From: B18-G4 sp003648575
GTDB taxonomy: Bacteria > Bacteroidota > Bacteroidia > Bacteroidales > B18-G4
Reading direction: 5' to 3'
NCBI GenBank assembly: GCA_029942245.1
Contig: JAOZTN010000049.1
Location: 1-20,957, forward strand
DNA length: 20,957 nt
The notes under the pieces are model-generated. The model was not told the origin of the DNA. It worked only from the letters and a program-made list of their open reading frames with translations, and made no database searches. A program made the position numbers and the translations under genes. Of this stretch, positions 13,901 through 20,957 are shown one piece after another; position 1 is the stretch's first letter; each line of letters starts with the position of its first letter.

Positions 13901-14930
13901 CAGGATCTTTGACCATTTCTTTCTTTTAAATAAGCTGGATCCCAATGAGGAGACCGGCAAGCTGATGGAAGAAAAGATTTCAGGCTATTTAGAATACAGG
14001 AACCAGATTGATAAGCTTAACGAATCTTCTCTGCAAACCTTCTATACACTGATGATGAACAAGACTATGTTTGTGGTCAGGCAGATAAGCAAGGAACTGC
14101 GGGAAGCAAACACATCAGGATTTATAGGCAGGAATGAAAAGGCTGCGCTGGCACGTGAAGAACTGGCAGATGCTTTTTCGTCTATCCCTGCAAAATGGAG
14201 AAACAACCAGGTACTGCTCAACAATTTCACTCTTCTGGAGCTTGAACTGTTCATCTTTATAATCCACGCCAAAGACCTGCTTCTGGATTTACATCAGAAA
14301 TTGGAGCATCTTGTTAACAACAAATATGTGAGTTTTTTGCAGAATATCGATGCGGCAAGACATCATTCTACTCAGATCTTCCACGATACTATGGCCGATA
14401 CAGCGGATCAGCTTGATGCCGATATTTTTCAGGAAGAATGGAAAGAAAGTTTGTATGAGACTCTGAGTGCACTTAAAGCCCATACAGCTGAGATCACAAA
14501 CAAGATCCATTTGCTGGAGCGGGGTATATACGACGATTTCAAATCATCTCAGTTTAACGACCACAAATCTGCAACACTGAGGGCCCGTAAGCTTACCGAG
14601 TATGTTCTTCGCCAGGATTTTGCCAGCCAGGTAGAAGCTGTGACCAAGGAAACAATGGGCTGGTTTGATGAAGAAATAGAGGAAACCCACGAGCATATTG
14701 GAAAAACCATCACTGTCTTAAGTATGTTAAAGAATGATTCGGCCAAAGCCGATGACATGCCGCAACTCAAAGAGGCCATTACTACATTCAATACACAATT
14801 ACAGGAAGCAGAACTGAACAAAGTCCGAATGCTCAACCAGATCAGGGAAAGGGCCAATGCCTTGGCCGACAAGTTCTCACTGAATGCTGTTACGCGGAGG
14901 GGTTCTGTTTTCAAAAGGTTCATCCGGTGA
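10995..14930 (+). CDS. SLC12-like (cation-chloride cotransporter/APC superfamily) protein with long C-terminal extension
   Basis: This 1311-residue inner-membrane transporter has three parts. Residues 11-420 form about 12 helices of the amino acid-polyamine-cation fold; the opening FGAFSGVFTPSILTILGVI then MRMGWVVGQSG is the first-helix signature of SLC12 (Na-K-Cl type) carriers. Residues 455-720 resemble the SLC12 cytoplasmic domain: WRPNVILFSGG, NRPHLMQFGKDI, PNTLLFGWARQ and IIDVWCRGG. Residues about 755-1311 are a roughly 555-residue, highly charged, mostly helical and partly coiled-coil extension I do not recognise, ending in a basic tail. Bacterial SLC12 relatives usually end near the second part. 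The likely substrate is ions or amino acids; sequence does not decide. It has its own -7 element, and the next gene starts 48 bp later on the same strand. Start choice fits the signature helix. Confidence 0.87.
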   Translation: MSVQKKFGAFSGVFTPSILTILGVIMYMRMGWVVGQSGIITAIGIVLLAHVISLSTGLSIASIATDKKIKTGGIYYMLSRSLGLPMGGSIGITMFIGTAFSIALYIIGFCENFLGIEMIRDITGLGNTIQDFRIMGSIMLVILVIIAFISTSIAIKAQFFILGAIVLSLGSIGLGLFMGDAPASDNASWLPVTDGVSLTTVFAIFFPAVTGFTAGVAMSGDLKNPQKSIPFGTMASIITGLIVYIALALAFGLLVDRELLLTDNNFLMKIAWSSPLVVAGIWGATLSSALGGILGGPRILQAMSRDRITPKVFGKAHGVNNEPRNALILTFLIAEGGILIGELDVIAAVVSMFYIAAYGFINLAFALERWASADFRPSFRISKWVGIIGFAACFGVMFKLDTPVMFLALIILAGIYHYIKRKNLELDFGDVWQSVWSSIARSILHRIDRKGLEERNWRPNVILFSGGSKNRPHLMQFGKDIVGNQGFLSNFDLILNKSSNVLFKKHQQAVEDELTEGMEGMFTRRQECKDIYEGIEAISSTYGFSGVEPNTLLFGWARQTENPVRFAQMIRSLSELDLNILMMDYDKHQGYGKKEIIDVWCRGGGNNCNLVLSLIKFMWLSENWKNARIRILMINPINDEKEKLIGDVEGVLESIRMDAEIKVINNQIEKRPVNELIEVESSNSDIVFLGIPDIREGGEQDYVNQVNRLCGNVGTVVLVKASSYFKNFEIGHSGGMVKQEKSDYTEGDIDLVISRKLKIPEIDYPDDTTASEQLKVIYDEVKAMNEEVFNTMVADLFNLNRAVYANIISSTNDLLKQFRSELPAIKGSKHWKESISEVYRNIFTEISEIIRRQEEDAFSEQEEILQSAIEIYKEKCKNIILQAPEILHKGITRADLTIKKGDSWKTLRYKLRKQLLYGSFKGTKIQKVRYRKLIASHFNKQIFAELTEVFQNWGMISLQQVIKTQGVNNRIFDHFFLLNKLDPNEETGKLMEEKISGYLEYRNQIDKLNESSLQTFYTLMMNKTMFVVRQISKELREANTSGFIGRNEKAALAREELADAFSSIPAKWRNNQVLLNNFTLLELELFIFIIHAKDLLLDLHQKLEHLVNNKYVSFLQNIDAARHHSTQIFHDTMADTADQLDADIFQEEWKESLYETLSALKAHTAEITNKIHLLERGIYDDFKSSQFNDHKSATLRARKLTEYVLRQDFASQVEAVTKETMGWFDEEIEETHEHIGKTITVLSMLKNDSAKADDMPQLKEAITTFNTQLQEAELNKVRMLNQIRERANALADKFSLNAVTRRGSVFKRFIR

Positions 14931-14978
14931 CGCTAATTTTTTCTAATTTAGCCAACAGCATCTTATAATCATAGAGAC

Positions 14979-17039
14979 ATGATCACACAAGCACTTATCG
15001 ATCCCAAAAGCATCGTCGTTGTTGGAGGGTCAAATGATATTCGGAAACCTGGCGGGAAAGTCCTTAAAAACTTGCTCGATGGTGAATTCAAAGGGGATAT
15101 TTACGTTACCAATCCCAAGGAAGAAGAAGTGCTTGGTATCAAATGTTATCAGGATCTCTCACAGCTTCCTGATGCCGACCTGGCCATTATAGCCATCGCA
15201 GCCAAATACATCCCGGAAACGGTAGAGATACTTGCTAAAGAAAAGAATACACGCGGATTTATTATCCTTTCAGCAGGATTCAGTGAGGAAAGCGAAGAAG
15301 GTAAGGTGCTGGAACAAAAAATCGTTGATACCATCGATGCTGTGGATGGAGGATTGATCGGACCGAACTGCATTGGTGTAATGACGCCCGAATATCACGG
15401 TGTTTTCACACTGCCCATTCCAAAACTCGACATGAGAGGCTGCGATTTCATCAGCGGCTCCGGAGCAACTGCATGCTTCATTATGGAAGCCGGCATACCA
15501 ATGGGCCTTCCTTTTGCTCGCGTCTTCAGCGTTGGCAACAGTGCCCAGATGGGCGTAGAGGAGATCCTCCAATATATGGACGAGACCTATACAGAAGGTG
15601 AAAGTCCAAAAGTAAAGCTGCTCTATATTGAAACCATCAACAAGCCAACACTGCTCCTTAAGCATGCATCTTCGCTAATACGTAAAGGTTGCCGCATTGC
15701 CGCTATCAAGGCGGGTGCTTCTGAAGCTGGCAGCAGGGCAGCATCTTCACATACAGGTGCCTTGGCCAGCTCTGATGTCGCTGTGGATGCCCTCTTCAAA
15801 AAAGCCGGCATCGTCAGATGCTACGGACGTGAAGAGCTCATATCAGTAGCCAGCATCTTCATGTTTCCCGAATTGCAGGGCGACCGCATGGCAGTGATTA
15901 CACATGCCGGGGGACCGGCCGTTATGCTGACCGATTCTTTGTCGGAAGGCGGTTTAAAAGTACCCCACATCGATAATGATCATGCAGATGAACTACTGGA
16001 ACTGCTCTATCCGGGTTCTTCGGTAGCCAACCCAATTGATTTTCTTGCAACCGGAAATGCAGAACAACTGGGACATATCATCGATTATTGTGACCAAAAG
16101 TTTGATGAGATCGACGGCATGGCCGTAATTTTCGGCACCCCCGGACTCTTCCCTATTTATGATGTATATGAGCTGCTGGATGAAAAGATGAAGACGTCCA
16201 AAAAGCCCATCTACCCTATCCTTCCATCAATATTCACTGCCGTTGATGAGATCAGGTCTTTCATCGATAAAGGCCGGATCATCTTCTCCGATGAAGTAGT
16301 ATTCGGAAAGGCCCTGGGAAAGATAAAAAACACACAGGCCCCTGTACCCCAGCATCCCCATCTGCCGGAAATGAATATAGTACGTATCAGGGAGGTGATC
16401 GACAGCTGTGAAGACGGGTATATAGCACCCGACAAAATTCAATCATTGCTTGATGCTGCCGGCATCCCCAGGATACCGGAAGCCGTAGAAGATAATATTA
16501 CTGATGCGGTAGAATCAGCCGGCAAGATGGGTTATCCTGTTGTGATGAAGGCCGTGGGCCCGGTGCATAAGTCCGATGTTGGAGGCGTACGTCTGAATAT
16601 TCAAAATGACACAGAGGTAAAAGAGGTTTTCCGCAAGATCATGGAGATCCCGGAAACAACTGCAGTACTGATTCAGCCCATGTTCAGCGGAATAGAATTA
16701 TTTGCCGGTGCCAAAAGGGAAGACAAATTCGGGCACCTCGTCCTCAGTGGACTGGGTGGGATCTTTATCGAAGTACTGAAAGATGTCAAGGCCGGACTCT
16801 GCCCTATCTCTAAAGATGAAGCCCTGGATATGATCCGCGGGCTGCAGGGACATAAAATACTCGAGGGCGTACGAGGGCAGCAAGGCATCGATGAACAGGT
16901 TTTTGCCGGAATCATCACCCGCCTTTCTGCTTTACTGATCACCGCTCCGGAAATATTTGAAATGGATCTCAACCCCTTGATCGGAAAAAAAGAAAAAATC
17001 ATGGCAGTCGATGCCAGGATCAACATCAAAAAATCATAA
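14979..17039 (+). CDS. Acyl/acetate--CoA ligase (ADP/NDP-forming), fused alpha-beta type
   Basis: This 686-residue cytosolic enzyme converts acyl-CoA, ADP and phosphate to the free acid, CoA and ATP (reversibly), giving substrate-level phosphorylation in fermenters. Domain order: CoA-binding Rossmann domain (about 1-130, opening with SIVVVGGSND), succinyl-CoA-synthetase-like domains (about 150-450) with the phosphorylated His258 in SSHTGALAS, and an ATP-grasp domain (about 475-686) with VVMKAVGP, HKSDVGGVRL and EMDLNPLI. The alpha and beta parts, separate in archaeal AcdA/AcdB, are fused here. The acyl substrate (acetyl, propionyl, branched or aryl) cannot be told. The symporter gene follows after 6 bp, so the two are probably one transcript. 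A near -7 match (TAATTTAG, 14944-14951) lies upstream. Confidence 0.92.
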   Translation: MITQALIDPKSIVVVGGSNDIRKPGGKVLKNLLDGEFKGDIYVTNPKEEEVLGIKCYQDLSQLPDADLAIIAIAAKYIPETVEILAKEKNTRGFIILSAGFSEESEEGKVLEQKIVDTIDAVDGGLIGPNCIGVMTPEYHGVFTLPIPKLDMRGCDFISGSGATACFIMEAGIPMGLPFARVFSVGNSAQMGVEEILQYMDETYTEGESPKVKLLYIETINKPTLLLKHASSLIRKGCRIAAIKAGASEAGSRAASSHTGALASSDVAVDALFKKAGIVRCYGREELISVASIFMFPELQGDRMAVITHAGGPAVMLTDSLSEGGLKVPHIDNDHADELLELLYPGSSVANPIDFLATGNAEQLGHIIDYCDQKFDEIDGMAVIFGTPGLFPIYDVYELLDEKMKTSKKPIYPILPSIFTAVDEIRSFIDKGRIIFSDEVVFGKALGKIKNTQAPVPQHPHLPEMNIVRIREVIDSCEDGYIAPDKIQSLLDAAGIPRIPEAVEDNITDAVESAGKMGYPVVMKAVGPVHKSDVGGVRLNIQNDTEVKEVFRKIMEIPETTAVLIQPMFSGIELFAGAKREDKFGHLVLSGLGGIFIEVLKDVKAGLCPISKDEALDMIRGLQGHKILEGVRGQQGIDEQVFAGIITRLSALLITAPEIFEMDLNPLIGKKEKIMAVDARINIKKS

Positions 17040-17045
17040 GCCCTT

Positions 17046-18491
17046 ATGATCGTAAAGATTATCGTTATTGCCCTGTATGCCGTCATGATCATCACTGTGG
17101 GCATCATCGGGATGAGAAAGACCCGTTCCTTTAATGATTTCTTCCTGGGCGGAGGAAATGTGGGCCCATGGATGACCGCATTCTCCTATGGCACAGCCTA
17201 TTTCAGTGCTGTTCTCTTTATTGGCTTCGCCGGAAAGATTGGATGGAATTTTGGCTACTCAGGATTGTGGATCGCGCTGTTCAATGCCCTGGTTGGTGTG
17301 CTGCTGGTCTGGGGTGTTTTTGGATGGAAGATCAAGCAGATACAAATCAATTATAAGGTCAGCACCATGTGTGAGTACCTTGAAAAGCGCTACGACAGCC
17401 CCTTTCTAAAGCTATCAGGAGCCCTGGTCATTTTCATTTTTATGATTCCCTATTCTGCGGCTGTATTTATGGGACTCTCATACTTGTTTACTTCTAATTT
17501 TAACCTGGAATACTGGCATGCATTGTTCTTTATAGGCATATTCACAGCATCATATATCGTCCTTGGCGGATACAAGTCCATGGCTATGATTGACATGATC
17601 TTCGGAATTATCATGACCGTGGGTGTGATCATCCTTTATTTTTCCACCGTTCATGAAGGTGGTGGCATGGCCATGATTACCAACACGCTAAAAGCTATTG
17701 AACCAAAGCTTACACATTCGGTAGGTCCTCCGGGTTGGTGGCCGCTGTTTTCACTTATTTTCCTTACCAGTGTAGCCCCCTTTGCCATGCCACAGCTGGT
17801 GCAAAAATTTTATGCCATCCGCGACCGAAGATCAATCCGCATCGGGATGATTGCCTCCACATTTTTTGCACTCCTGGTTGGCGGTATTGCCTACTATATT
17901 GGCTCAACCACCAGAATATTCATCTCCCCCACTGACCCTGAATTCAGCCAGGTTTTTTCCAATGGGGTACCCCTATACGACAGGCTGATGCCTGAACTCT
18001 TATCGAAGGTCATCCCCGAATCATTATCTGTAATCATACTGCTGCTGATCCTTTCAGCATCCATGTCGACGCTCGCAGCCCTGGTTCTAATCTCCAGCTC
18101 TTCCTTAACCAAAGACTTCTACCATGGTTTTATCAATAAGAATGCATCCGATCAGCGCCTCACCCGCCTGATGCGTTTTGGTAGTGCGTTTTTTGTTCTC
18201 CTTTCAGTTATGCTTGCATGGCTCGATCTGGATAGCATTGTAGCAATCCTCGGAATTTCCTGGGGCGCGTTGGGATCATTTTTCCTTGGGCCCTTTATAT
18301 GGGGGATACTGTGGAAGGATGCCGGCAAGGTCGGTGCGATCAGTTCAGGTGTTATTGGCCTGGCTACATGTCTTATACTCTACGGTAATGGCATGCCTTC
18401 CCCTTCTGCCGGAACCATTGGCATGATCACCTCCCTGGCAGTAAATCCCATAGTTAGCCTGATAATCCCTAACAAAGCAAAAAGTGTTTAG
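17046..18491 (+). CDS. Sodium:solute symporter family (SSF) transporter
   Basis: This 481-residue inner-membrane carrier of the SSF family (relatives PutP, ActP, SglT) uses the sodium gradient to import a small solute. The sequence starts directly in helix one and shows the RSFNDFFLGGGNVGPWMTAFSYGTAYFSAV region typical of SSF helices 1-2 (contiguous family motif at about residues 27-56), YIVLGGYKSMAMIDMIFG (about 170-187) and about 13 hydrophobic segments overall. The substrate is not evident; proline, acetate or another acid are all possible. It starts 6 bp after the acyl-CoA synthetase and ends 8 bp inside the barrel-protein gene, so all three are likely one operon handling one compound. 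Confidence 0.9.
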   Translation: MIVKIIVIALYAVMIITVGIIGMRKTRSFNDFFLGGGNVGPWMTAFSYGTAYFSAVLFIGFAGKIGWNFGYSGLWIALFNALVGVLLVWGVFGWKIKQIQINYKVSTMCEYLEKRYDSPFLKLSGALVIFIFMIPYSAAVFMGLSYLFTSNFNLEYWHALFFIGIFTASYIVLGGYKSMAMIDMIFGIIMTVGVIILYFSTVHEGGGMAMITNTLKAIEPKLTHSVGPPGWWPLFSLIFLTSVAPFAMPQLVQKFYAIRDRRSIRIGMIASTFFALLVGGIAYYIGSTTRIFISPTDPEFSQVFSNGVPLYDRLMPELLSKVIPESLSVIILLLILSASMSTLAALVLISSSSLTKDFYHGFINKNASDQRLTRLMRFGSAFFVLLSVMLAWLDLDSIVAILGISWGALGSFFLGPFIWGILWKDAGKVGAISSGVIGLATCLILYGNGMPSPSAGTIGMITSLAVNPIVSLIIPNKAKSV

Positions 18492-19719
18492 AAAGCCGGC
18501 AACATATGTCATTATATTGTTGCTTGCGATCAATCTGCCATCGAGCGCACAAAAAAGCGAATGGGGCATTCGTTTCACAGGCTTTGTAAATGCGCAGGCC
18601 TTTTTCGACACACGACAGATTGTTGAAGCCCGGGCCGGAATGGTCAGTCTATACCCGCTAAAGCCCCGTTACGACAGGGATGGCGAAGATATCAATGCAA
18701 ATGTTCGTTTCAATCAGGCAGCTATGACTACCCGCCTGCGGGGAACCATTTACGGACCTGATGCACTCGGGGCACAAACCCTGGGTGTGATAGAAACTGA
18801 CTTTACCGGTTCGTCTAATGCCGACAACAATGGATTGCGCTTAAGAGAAGCATGGGTGCAGCTGAGCTGGAAGCATTTTATGCTCATGATCGGGCAGTAC
18901 TGGCATCCACTGTATGTGCCGGAGGTGAGACCAAAAACTCTCGGGCTCAACCTGGGGGCGCCCTTCCATCCGTTTGCCCGCCATAACCAGATCAGGGCGA
19001 CCTATACAACAGCTAATTTTTATGTGATCGCAGTAGCTGCCTCACAACGGGATTATGCCAGTACAGGACCTGACGGACGCTCATCTAAATACCTGAGAAA
19101 TGCAGTCTTGCCAAACCTCGATCTTCAGCTGCAATGGAGGCCCGGAAATCATGTCTTCGGGGCCGGGATCGATTATAAGATGATACAGCCACGCTTATCT
19201 GTGGAATTCCCGCAGGCAGGTGAATATAAGACCGATGAAAAAGTCAATTCATGGGCTGTTACTGCCTTCGCCAAGCTCGATTTTCCTGTCCTTATGGTAA
19301 AGACCCAGCTCGTATGGGGGCAAAACCTTACAGAGTTTATCATGCTTGGCGGATATGTTGAAAAAGATATTGATTCAATTGCACATAATATCACATATAC
19401 ACCCACATCACAGATTTCTGCCTGGGCTGATTTTTCCACCAAGGGAAAACAAATTAAATTGGGATTGCTGACAGGATATGCAGCCAACCTGGGCTATGAG
19501 GGTGCAGCCATGGGAGAATATTACGGGTTGGGCAGGGATATAGCTTATCTATACCGTATTTCACCACGGGTAGAATGGTATTCAGGGAGGATGATGCTCG
19601 GACTTGAATTTGAATATACCGTAGCTGCCTACGGAGATGTTGAAGCAGGCGGAAAAGTTAGAAATGCAAAGGAGATCGGGAATTTACGTTGTCTGGCAGC
19701 TGCCTTCTACTTCTTTTAA
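18484..19719 (+). CDS. Outer-membrane beta-barrel (porin-like) protein
   Basis: This is a 411-residue exported protein. The GTG start at 18484 overlaps the symporter stop by 8 bp and gives a proper signal peptide (about 1-22, cleavage near PSSAQ); no in-frame ATG offers this. The mature part opens with WGIRFTGFVNAQAFFDTRQ and shows alternating aromatic-ended strands, VQLSWKHFMLMIGQYWHPLY being one example. It ends in AAFYFF with a terminal Phe, the usual assembly signal of outer-membrane barrels. I expect a porin-like channel; the family is not recognised further. Its place behind the symporter suggests it brings that transporter's substrate across the outer membrane. The alternative of a non-transport barrel protein remains open. 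Confidence 0.82.
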   Translation: MFRKPATYVIILLLAINLPSSAQKSEWGIRFTGFVNAQAFFDTRQIVEARAGMVSLYPLKPRYDRDGEDINANVRFNQAAMTTRLRGTIYGPDALGAQTLGVIETDFTGSSNADNNGLRLREAWVQLSWKHFMLMIGQYWHPLYVPEVRPKTLGLNLGAPFHPFARHNQIRATYTTANFYVIAVAASQRDYASTGPDGRSSKYLRNAVLPNLDLQLQWRPGNHVFGAGIDYKMIQPRLSVEFPQAGEYKTDEKVNSWAVTAFAKLDFPVLMVKTQLVWGQNLTEFIMLGGYVEKDIDSIAHNITYTPTSQISAWADFSTKGKQIKLGLLTGYAANLGYEGAAMGEYYGLGRDIAYLYRISPRVEWYSGRMMLGLEFEYTVAAYGDVEAGGKVRNAKEIGNLRCLAAAFYFF

Positions 19720-19729
19720 GAATAATTTC

Positions 19730-19737
19730 TATATTTG
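19730..19737 (+). promoter_or_regulatory. Candidate -7 element for the second aminotransferase
   Basis: TATATTTG is an exact TAnnTTTG match 21 nt before the ATG at 19759. A small hairpin GGGTT-CCCT-AACCC (19737-19750) overlaps the expected transcription start. No -33 element was clear. Confidence 0.45.
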
Positions 19738-19758
19738 GGTTCCCTAACCCGGATAAAC

Positions 19759-20957
19759 ATGAAAGACACGCCGATTAACCACAAGATTGTTACGCAGAAG
19801 ATCAAAGAGAGCCCCATCCAGAATGTTGGCAAGGCATCCATCAGGGACATCAAGAAACTCATCGATCAGATAGAAGCTGCCACCGGTGAAAAATATATCC
19901 GTATGGAGATGGGTATACCTGGACTGCCCCCTACCCAGATAGGTATTGAAGCGGAAATTAAAGCACTCAGGAAAGGCATCCCGGCCATCTACCCCGATAT
20001 TTTTGGTATCGCACCCTTAAAAAAAGAAATATCACGCTTTGTGAAGCTCTTTCTGAATGTAGACGTCAGCGAAGAATGCTGTGTGCCTACCGTTGGCTCA
20101 ATGCAAGGCGGTTTTGCTGCTTTCATGACACTGAACAGGATGAGGAAAGAGAAGAATACCACCCTTTTTCTCGATCCCGGGTTTCCGGTACATAAGCAAC
20201 AACATAAAGTGCTGGGAATCGATTTTGAAAGTTTCGATGTATATAATTACAGGGGGGATAAGCTTCGTGAAAAATTAGAATCATTTCTTTTGAAAGGACA
20301 TATATCCTGTTTGTTGTATAGCAATCCGAACAATCCTTCATGGATCTGCTTCACTGAGAAAGAACTCAAGATCATCGCTGAGCTGGCTGACAAATATGAT
20401 GTGATCGTACTGGAAGACCTGGCCTATATCGGAATGGACTTCAGGCAAGACTTCTCAAAGCCGGGAGAACCGCCTTACCAGCCCACAGTAGCACGATATA
20501 CTGATAACTGGATGCTGCTCATATCCAGCTCAAAGGCATTTAGTTATGCCGGGCAACGTATTGGTATGATGGTGATTTCCGACAAGCTTTTCAACAGCCA
20601 CTTCCCCGACCTGAAGAGGTATTATGTTTACGACCAGTTTGGCTATGCCATGATCTTCGGATCCATGTATGCCCTTTCATCAGGTACTGCCCATACACCC
20701 CAGTATGGTCTGGCTGCCATTCTGAAAGCCGTAAACAACGGAGAATTCAACTTTGTTGAGGTGGTAAAGGAGTACGGTGAAAAGGCTGTTATCATGAAGA
20801 AGATGTTTCTCGACAATGGATTCACTATCGTTTATGATAAAGATGAGGACAAGCCCATCGCCGACGGCTTTTACTTCACCATTGCCTATCCCGGATTTAC
20901 GGGCGAAGATCTGTTGAATGAGCTGGTATATTATGGTATCAGCGCCATCTCCCTGGC
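19759..20957 (+). CDS. Class I/II aminotransferase (PLP), C-terminus cut by window end
   Basis: The frame is open from the ATG at 19759-19761 to the last base (about 399 codons visible). This is a fold-type I PLP enzyme distinct from the one at 8563. Visible sites are Asn192 in YSNPNNPSW, Asp220 in VLEDLAYIG, and the Schiff-base Lys259 in SSSKAFSYAGQRIG. Instead of the usual NPNNPTG it has NPNNPSW, and it opens with a long lead before MEMGIPGLPPTQ. Both traits suggest a less studied branch common in anaerobes. The substrate is unknown. It has its own -7 element 41 bp after the barrel gene, so it is probably a new transcription unit. Only a short C-terminal end should be missing, judged by family length (about 430). 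Confidence 0.87.
   Translation, partial: MKDTPINHKIVTQKIKESPIQNVGKASIRDIKKLIDQIEAATGEKYIRMEMGIPGLPPTQIGIEAEIKALRKGIPAIYPDIFGIAPLKKEISRFVKLFLNVDVSEECCVPTVGSMQGGFAAFMTLNRMRKEKNTTLFLDPGFPVHKQQHKVLGIDFESFDVYNYRGDKLREKLESFLLKGHISCLLYSNPNNPSWICFTEKELKIIAELADKYDVIVLEDLAYIGMDFRQDFSKPGEPPYQPTVARYTDNWMLLISSSKAFSYAGQRIGMMVISDKLFNSHFPDLKRYYVYDQFGYAMIFGSMYALSSGTAHTPQYGLAAILKAVNNGEFNFVEVVKEYGEKAVIMKKMFLDNGFTIVYDKDEDKPIADGFYFTIAYPGFTGEDLLNELVYYGISAISL

Overview
The window looks like chromosomal DNA of a Bacteroidota bacterium, most likely an anaerobe of the Bacteroidales/Marinilabiliales type. Several genes are preceded by the Bacteroidota -7 element TAnnTTTG rather than a TATAAT box. Shine-Dalgarno sequences are mostly absent. 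The gene families (DUF1573 protein, NamZ/DUF1343 lipoprotein, GxxExxY protein, Pif1-like helicase, short-leader lipoprotein) are typical of that phylum. The sequence is an assembly product: a 100-N scaffold gap sits at 5396-5495, and both ends cut through genes.

Layout. 1-1165: a Pif1/RecD2-like helicase running off the left edge and a small GxxExxY gene, both on the minus strand. The GxxExxY gene is bracketed by imperfect inverted repeats built from CACnAAG boxes. 1229-4525: a glycyl-radical operon, with a short radical-SAM activase followed by a glycyl radical enzyme matching trans-4-hydroxy-L-proline dehydratase (HypD) at every active-site position I could check. A 150-nt leader with a possible 24-codon ORF precedes it. 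4617-6039: an Asp/Glu-racemase-family protein with Ala in place of the first catalytic residue, then an amino-acid permease of the SdaC/HAAAP family that keeps only its two ends, out of frame with each other. This stretch is laced with degenerate 7-bp tandem arrays, one of which runs into the assembly gap.

6097-10919: mostly housekeeping envelope and metabolism genes: a LolC/E-type ABC permease (-), a NamZ-like lipoprotein (+), a class I aminotransferase (-), a DUF1573 protein (-) and an unrecognised lipoprotein (+). 10919-10947 is a perfect 12-bp-arm palindrome. 10995-14930 is a very large SLC12-like (cation-chloride cotransporter family) protein with a roughly 550-residue helical C-terminal extension. 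14979-19719 is a tight three-gene unit: fused ADP/NDP-forming acyl-CoA synthetase, sodium:solute symporter and outer-membrane barrel protein. A second, divergent aminotransferase begins at 19759 and is cut by the right edge.

Together the genes suggest a cell that ferments amino acids. HypD turns hydroxyproline into pyrroline-5-carboxylate. Aminotransferases yield 2-oxo acids. An ADP-forming acyl-CoA synthetase can recover ATP from acyl-CoAs, with a symporter and an outer-membrane channel moving the acid or substrate. This pathway picture is inference from gene families. I found no tRNA, rRNA, CRISPR array or recognisable transposase. The features I consider least explained are the GxxExxY cassette with its boxes, the heptamer arrays around the racemase and permease remnant, and the long C-terminal extension of the SLC12-like protein.
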